A DNA stretch of 64,000 nucleotides from Pyrocephalus nanus (Eukaryota; Chordata; Aves; Passeriformes; Tyrannidae). The stretch covers positions 12,328,709-12,392,708 of the forward strand of contig CM076263.1 in NCBI GenBank assembly GCA_038380795.1, given 5' to 3'. Shown here in pieces: positions 62,201 to 64,000 of this stretch (positions within the stretch are counted from its first letter, which is position 1; the number at the start of each line of letters is the position of its first letter). The position numbers were made by a program, and so were the translations under genes. The notes under the pieces were generated by a model, which did not search any database, was not told the origin of the DNA, and saw only the letters and a program-made list of their open reading frames with translations.

Positions 62201-62777
62201 GCAACCTAATCTAGGGGGTGGTCTGTGGCAGGAGGTGGGGTGTGAGGAGTGTGTGGTGTTTTGGAACTAAAGATCTTTAAGGTCCCTTCCAACCCCAGCC
62301 ATTCTATGATTCCCTGACAAACAGCAGCTAGCTAATTGTTAGATTACCAGTAGCATTTACATCAACAGTAGCAGTGTGTGCAATCCAGTAGCATTTCTGT
62401 TGAGAACTGTCATCTTCCTGTACACATCATTGCCTCAGGACATGTCCTGAGTTATTTTCAAATCCAAATTATTGAATACAGCAAAAGGCTGGTGACAATA
62501 AAGAAATGATGAAAATAATGAAAAGTATACCATGTCAGAGTTCTTCAAACACCAAACAAACAAACAGCATGCATTACACATATCTTTTTGCCTTTTGAAG
62601 TCATTAGTATTACCTCTTTGAGTTATATCAACCAAAAGAGATGATTCTGCTTGCCCAATGGGATTGGAAACACCTAATATGAAATCATAGGTTTTTTGAT
62701 CAGGCAGTACTGGAAAGCCACAGACACGCTCTCTGTTCATTTCATTGACTTCACATGAAACATTTTTACCAGATGTT
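46649..62777 (-). CDS. LIFR: LIFR (leukemia inhibitory factor receptor), 3' part, spliced CDS of 12 exons
   Basis: LIFR is the type I membrane receptor that pairs with gp130 for LIF, CNTF, cardiotrophin-1 and related cytokines and signals through JAK and STAT3 (family knowledge). In transcript order the exons are 62777-62614, 61368-61223, 58607-58442, 58289-58219, 57761-57548, 54201-54022, 52414-52313, 50726-50559, 49889-49728, 48673-48580, 48039-47961 and 47287-46649. All borders are GT/AG and the phases agree. They encode about 727 residues of the roughly 1100 in human; the signal peptide, first cytokine module and Ig domain lie beyond 64000. Order seen: second cytokine module with WSDWS, three FNIII domains, transmembrane helix, Box 1 and tail with three YxxQ motifs. 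No disabling change was seen. Confidence 0.97.
47961..48039 (-). CDS. LIFR: LIFR exon: Box 1 region
   Basis: 79 bp, entered with two bases of a Trp codon and left in phase 0 (GAG|gtaact). It reads IKETFYPEIPNPENSKALQF then QRNICE. The I-P-N-P segment just inside the membrane is the Box 1 JAK-docking motif. The 540-bp intron before it (48040-48579) holds a 20-base T run. Confidence 0.96.
48206..48225. repeat. 20-base T run
   Basis: Uninterrupted T on the plus strand in a LIFR intron. Confidence 0.75.
48580..48673 (-). CDS. LIFR: LIFR exon: transmembrane helix
   Basis: 94 bp after TCCCCCAG with donor AATG|gtgagt. It reads VGLIIAILIPVAVVVLLGVM then ASILCYRKREW. This is one uninterrupted hydrophobic helix followed by a basic stop-transfer cluster (YRKR). 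It is nearly identical to mammalian LIFR. Confidence 0.97.
48674..49727 (-). other. LIFR: LIFR intron before the transmembrane exon
   Basis: 1.05 kb, with two T runs on the plus strand (49208-49223 and about 49251-49261). No other feature was seen. Reading through its donor gives eight codons and a stop at 49702. Confidence 0.65.
49728..49889 (-). CDS. LIFR: LIFR exon: end of the last FNIII domain
   Basis: 162 bp, acceptor AAACAG, donor GACT|gtaagt. It reads GNPELKVNNITNLTQKSMKI, LDLQGKTSYQLELQAYTAGG and SLYVVTKED. The LQGKTSYQLELQAYT strand closes the membrane-proximal FNIII domain. NIT and NLT are N-glycan sites. The 669-bp intron before it (49890-50558) carries two long A runs. Confidence 0.96.
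50470..50511. repeat. Two adjacent A runs
   Basis: About 15 and 22 A separated by GCAT, in a LIFR intron, about 50 bp from the splice donor at 50558. Confidence 0.75.
50559..50726 (-). CDS. LIFR: LIFR exon: start of the last FNIII domain
   Basis: 168 bp after CCTACAG with donor TCAG|gtaaat. It reads PKSAPNFTVEETSSDSILVK then WEDIPIEECRGFLKGYLLSF. This is the APNFTVE...ILVKWE strand pair known from LIFR. NFT is an N-glycan site. Confidence 0.96.
50727..52312 (-). other. LIFR: LIFR intron
   Basis: 1.6 kb. No gene, RNA gene or recognisable repeat was seen. Confidence 0.6.
52313..52414 (-). CDS. LIFR: LIFR exon: end of the middle FNIII domain
   Basis: 102 bp after TTGCAG with donor CTAC|gtaagt. 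It reads LFKPGVRYNFSVYGCKSTGY then QLLKNITGYMKEL. The PGVRYNFxxYGC strand is a firm LIFR match. NFS and NIT are N-glycan sites. Confidence 0.95.
52415..54021 (-). other. LIFR: LIFR intron
   Basis: 1.6 kb. Nothing else was recognised. Confidence 0.6.
54022..54201 (-). CDS. LIFR: LIFR exon: start of the middle FNIII domain
   Basis: 180 bp after TTACAG with donor TCTG|gtaagt. It reads DNIITGQALAMGNGINVSWD, SYPNMTCGYIVKWCHSSGSE then PCSVDWQKFPSNTTNAVIKS. It matches the MTC-Y-IVKWC...EPC..DW pattern of LIFR. Several N-glycan sites (NVS, NMT, NTT). Confidence 0.96.
54597..54718 (+). other. Unassigned exon-like open segment inside a LIFR intron
   Basis: 122 bp flanked by a strong pyrimidine tract plus TTTCAG and by AGG|gtaaat. 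Only one frame is open across it (40 codons after two leading bases). It starts CLAVTRPTTDNHFSPRIN and ends MDVIYDLYGGFNLPR. I do not recognise the protein. It is followed by an A-rich run (about 54729-54754), so a retroposed fragment is an alternative. It could also be chance. Confidence 0.2.
56065..56575 (+). mobile_element. CR1 LINE fragment, longest copy
   Basis: About 510 bp in sense orientation: 'actgtgtccagttctgagct', 'gaagactgagaggggacctc', 'gaggaagaacttcttcactg' and the 3' end near 'cattctgtgattctt'. It includes the last part of the old reverse-transcriptase frame plus the 3' UTR and is heavily mutated, so it is inactive. It is inserted in a LIFR intron. Confidence 0.92.
57548..57761 (-). 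CDS. LIFR: LIFR exon: first membrane-distal FNIII domain, second half
   Basis: 214 bp after TCTTAG with donor ACTG|gtgagt. It reads PLSLSEANGRIVSHEVSCYL then STEIKLGKNDCVISVVAKNQ and AGSSPPSRITSVELPTG. The EANGRIxSxxVSC and NDxxISVVAKNxxGSSPPS strands identify LIFR. The 457-bp intron before it (57762-58218) has nothing else. Confidence 0.96.
58219..58289 (-). CDS. LIFR: LIFR exon: first membrane-distal FNIII domain, first half
   Basis: 71 bp after TCTAAG with donor AAG|gtagat. It reads PARGPDIWRERSPSGESLKI then FWK. The short GPD-x-WRE...FWKP pattern is the LIFR linker into the FNIII region. A 152-bp intron separates it from the WSDWS exon. Confidence 0.94.
58442..58607 (-). CDS. LIFR: LIFR exon: second cytokine-receptor module with WSDWS
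   Basis: 166 bp after TTAACAG with donor GCCC|gtaagt. It reads HNVSMPGGKSSAYTAHLNAL, RPYTKYQFRVRCSAADHFWR and WSDWSRVEEYTTSEA. WSDWS is the WSxWS box of a class I cytokine receptor, preceded by the usual Y-x-F-R-V-R-C strand. As I recall, mammalian LIFR has WSKWS here. Confidence 0.97.
58608..61222 (-). other. LIFR: LIFR intron
   Basis: 2.6 kb with an A-rich, AC-containing simple repeat (about 60895-61016). No gene was recognised. Confidence 0.6.
60895..61016. repeat. A-rich/AC simple repeat
   Basis: About 120 bp of A-runs with C, plus a short C run and an AC dinucleotide block (about 60985-61001), in a LIFR intron. Confidence 0.75.
61223..61368 (-). CDS. LIFR: LIFR exon: second cytokine module, N-terminal strands
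   Basis: 146 bp after TTTTAG with donor CTA|gtaagt. It reads VHPKTPEKLTVSENNSTSIH, LRWFINGSFAQIRLLCQIEI then SSGHSEQKL. It aligns with the human segment starting YPHTP..FKV and containing NFAKINFLCEIEI. Confidence 0.95.
61369..62613 (-). other. LIFR: LIFR intron carrying a CR1 tail
   Basis: 1.2 kb with a 3' CR1 fragment on the plus strand (about 62140-62315). Confidence 0.65.
62140..62315 (+). mobile_element. CR1 LINE fragment, 3' end
   Basis: Sense-orientation tail: 'catccctggaagtgttcaag', 'gccaggttggactgggctct' and 'aaggtcccttccaacccc', then 'cattctatgattcc'. It lies in a LIFR intron. Confidence 0.9.
62614..62777 (-). CDS. LIFR: LIFR exon: most upstream one in the window
   Basis: 164 bp after CTTCATAG with donor AGAG|gtaata, phase 2 in, phase 1 out. 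It reads TSGKNVSCEVNEMNRERVCG, FPVLPDQKTYDFILGVSNPI then GQAESSLLVDITQR. It corresponds to the human segment with SGKYV, then YNFTLNAHNPLGRSQSTILVNITEK. It is more divergent than the later exons, but position, phase and the NPIGQ/NPLGR strand agree. Confidence 0.9.
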
Positions 62778-64000
62778 CTATGAAGTAAAAAAGGAGAGAG
62801 AAAAGTTTAATTTTTGAATAAGTTAATTTCTAACCATAGTTAGAAGTCTAGACTGAAAACACGGTACAGAATGATGGGTTCAGTTCACGTGGCTTACAGA
62901 ATGATTTGATTGCAGAGGCATATCTAACACCACAACGCAGGTTAAAGTGGCATCAGTCATGACTTGCCCTGTTCTCACGTGAAACTCTCCTCTTCTACTA
63001 GCATAACATTTCCATTCTCTCACTTCTCAAAAGCCTGGAAAACAGGTAGGTCCTGTAAAACCACCTCACAAGTTACAACTAAGATTCTGACTTAAAGTAT
63101 CTTTGTTCAGATCAGCATACATTTGCATTTAAAGAATTCTTTTAATTGCTTTCTGAACTAGTGAGATGCTACACACTTTGTCTTTCTAAAAGCCCTCTCA
63201 AATCTGAACTAAAGTTTGTTACCTGGAACACATCCGTTATTCCCAGATTTTTTAATAATTATTTTTTAATCAATAGCAGGAGAGGCAGTCTGTTAAAAGC
63301 CAAGACCAGTGGTATATCTCTGGGGTTAAAATCCAGAGTGTGTATGTATATATATTTGCTTTAATTACAATCTGTGTGAGCTCTCTCATTCAGTAGCACA
63401 AATTTAATTAACTTCTTCCTTCAGGCATTTTTATTGTGTTCTAGCTGAGCTCTGAGCTCTCTCCACATCATACTCTCTATTTCAATAGTTCAGTGTGGGC
63501 TGAGAACAAGAATGAGAATATTTACCCTGAAATGCATCCCATCAGTCTCGCAGCTTCAGGCTGAACAAAACAAGAGTGGACAACATCCTTGTTTATAAGC
63601 TGAATATCAGCAGCGAGTGACTGGAGCTCCTTTCCTTTGAATAACTGCTCTCTTTTGTCCACCTCTTTGCACCCTATCCAATGATTTCTTTAGCACTAGC
63701 ACCCTGGGCAACATCTGTGACAGTAACTCAATCGTCACTGCCTCTGATTTGCTTCAAAGCCACCACAAGACTCCATTTCTCATCAGTTTGTGTGACTCAG
63801 GCTTCTCTTGGCTCTCTTTCCTGACTGCTCCTTTGGCATTATATGGGAGCCTCCTCACCATGGGAATTTTGTTAACTCCTCACTAACTTCTAATCACAAC
63901 AACCAAGGAAGCCCAATTGCAAGTGCTATTCCAACAAATGATTCCTCACTTCAAGGCTTTACATGGCCTACTCTTTAAGACAGTGTAGTGGGACATCACT
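62778..64000 (-). other. LIFR: LIFR intron, partial
   Basis: Sequence upstream of the first LIFR exon seen. I searched both strands by eye for the next exon of the gene and found none. It continues past the window. Confidence 0.6.

Noticed and set aside
1..64000. CRISPR array, operon, tRNA or rRNA genes, endogenous retrovirus
   Set aside because: No spaced direct repeats, no compact bacterial-type genes, no RNA-gene signatures and no LTR or gag/pol text were seen.

Overview
The window is vertebrate genomic DNA, almost certainly from a bird. It holds parts of two multi-exon genes that face each other tail to tail. Their exons are separated by long AT-rich introns with GT/AG borders. Four degraded CR1 LINE copies show the typical avian 3' end (repeats of ATTCTATG, or the reverse complement). 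There are no bacterial, viral or plasmid features. The genes are neighbours on human 5p13, a region I recall mapping to the avian Z chromosome, so Z linkage is inferred and not shown.

Region 1 (1-34.66 kb, + strand) is the 3' two thirds of EGFLAM (pikachurin). Sixteen constitutive exons and one 24-bp cassette microexon were placed by conserved protein sequence, splice sites and matching phase. They encode about 785 residues with the microexon, in this order: acidic and Ser/Thr-rich linker, EGF1, laminin-G1, EGF2, laminin-G2, EGF3, laminin-G3, stop at 33764-33766. The signal peptide and the two N-terminal fibronectin III domains lie upstream of the window. A 3' UTR of about 0.9 kb with an ATTAAA signal follows.

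Region 2 (about 34.7-40.05 kb) is the convergent intergenic gap. No gene was recognised there. It holds a 12-G run and a small group of AP-1-like sites.

Region 3 (about 40.05-64 kb, - strand) is the 3' part of LIFR (leukemia inhibitory factor receptor). It has an inferred 6.6-kb 3' UTR and twelve coding exons (46649-62777) encoding about 727 C-terminal residues: part of the second cytokine-receptor module with WSDWS, three membrane-proximal FNIII domains, the transmembrane helix, Box 1, and a tail with three YxxQ STAT3-type motifs. The first exons of LIFR lie beyond 64000.

The two genes are neighbours but act in unrelated processes: EGFLAM in the photoreceptor synaptic matrix, LIFR in cytokine signalling. 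I found no new gene system. The items most worth checking are the 8-residue EGFLAM microexon, an unassigned exon-like segment on the + strand inside a LIFR intron (54597-54718), and the very long LIFR 3' UTR.
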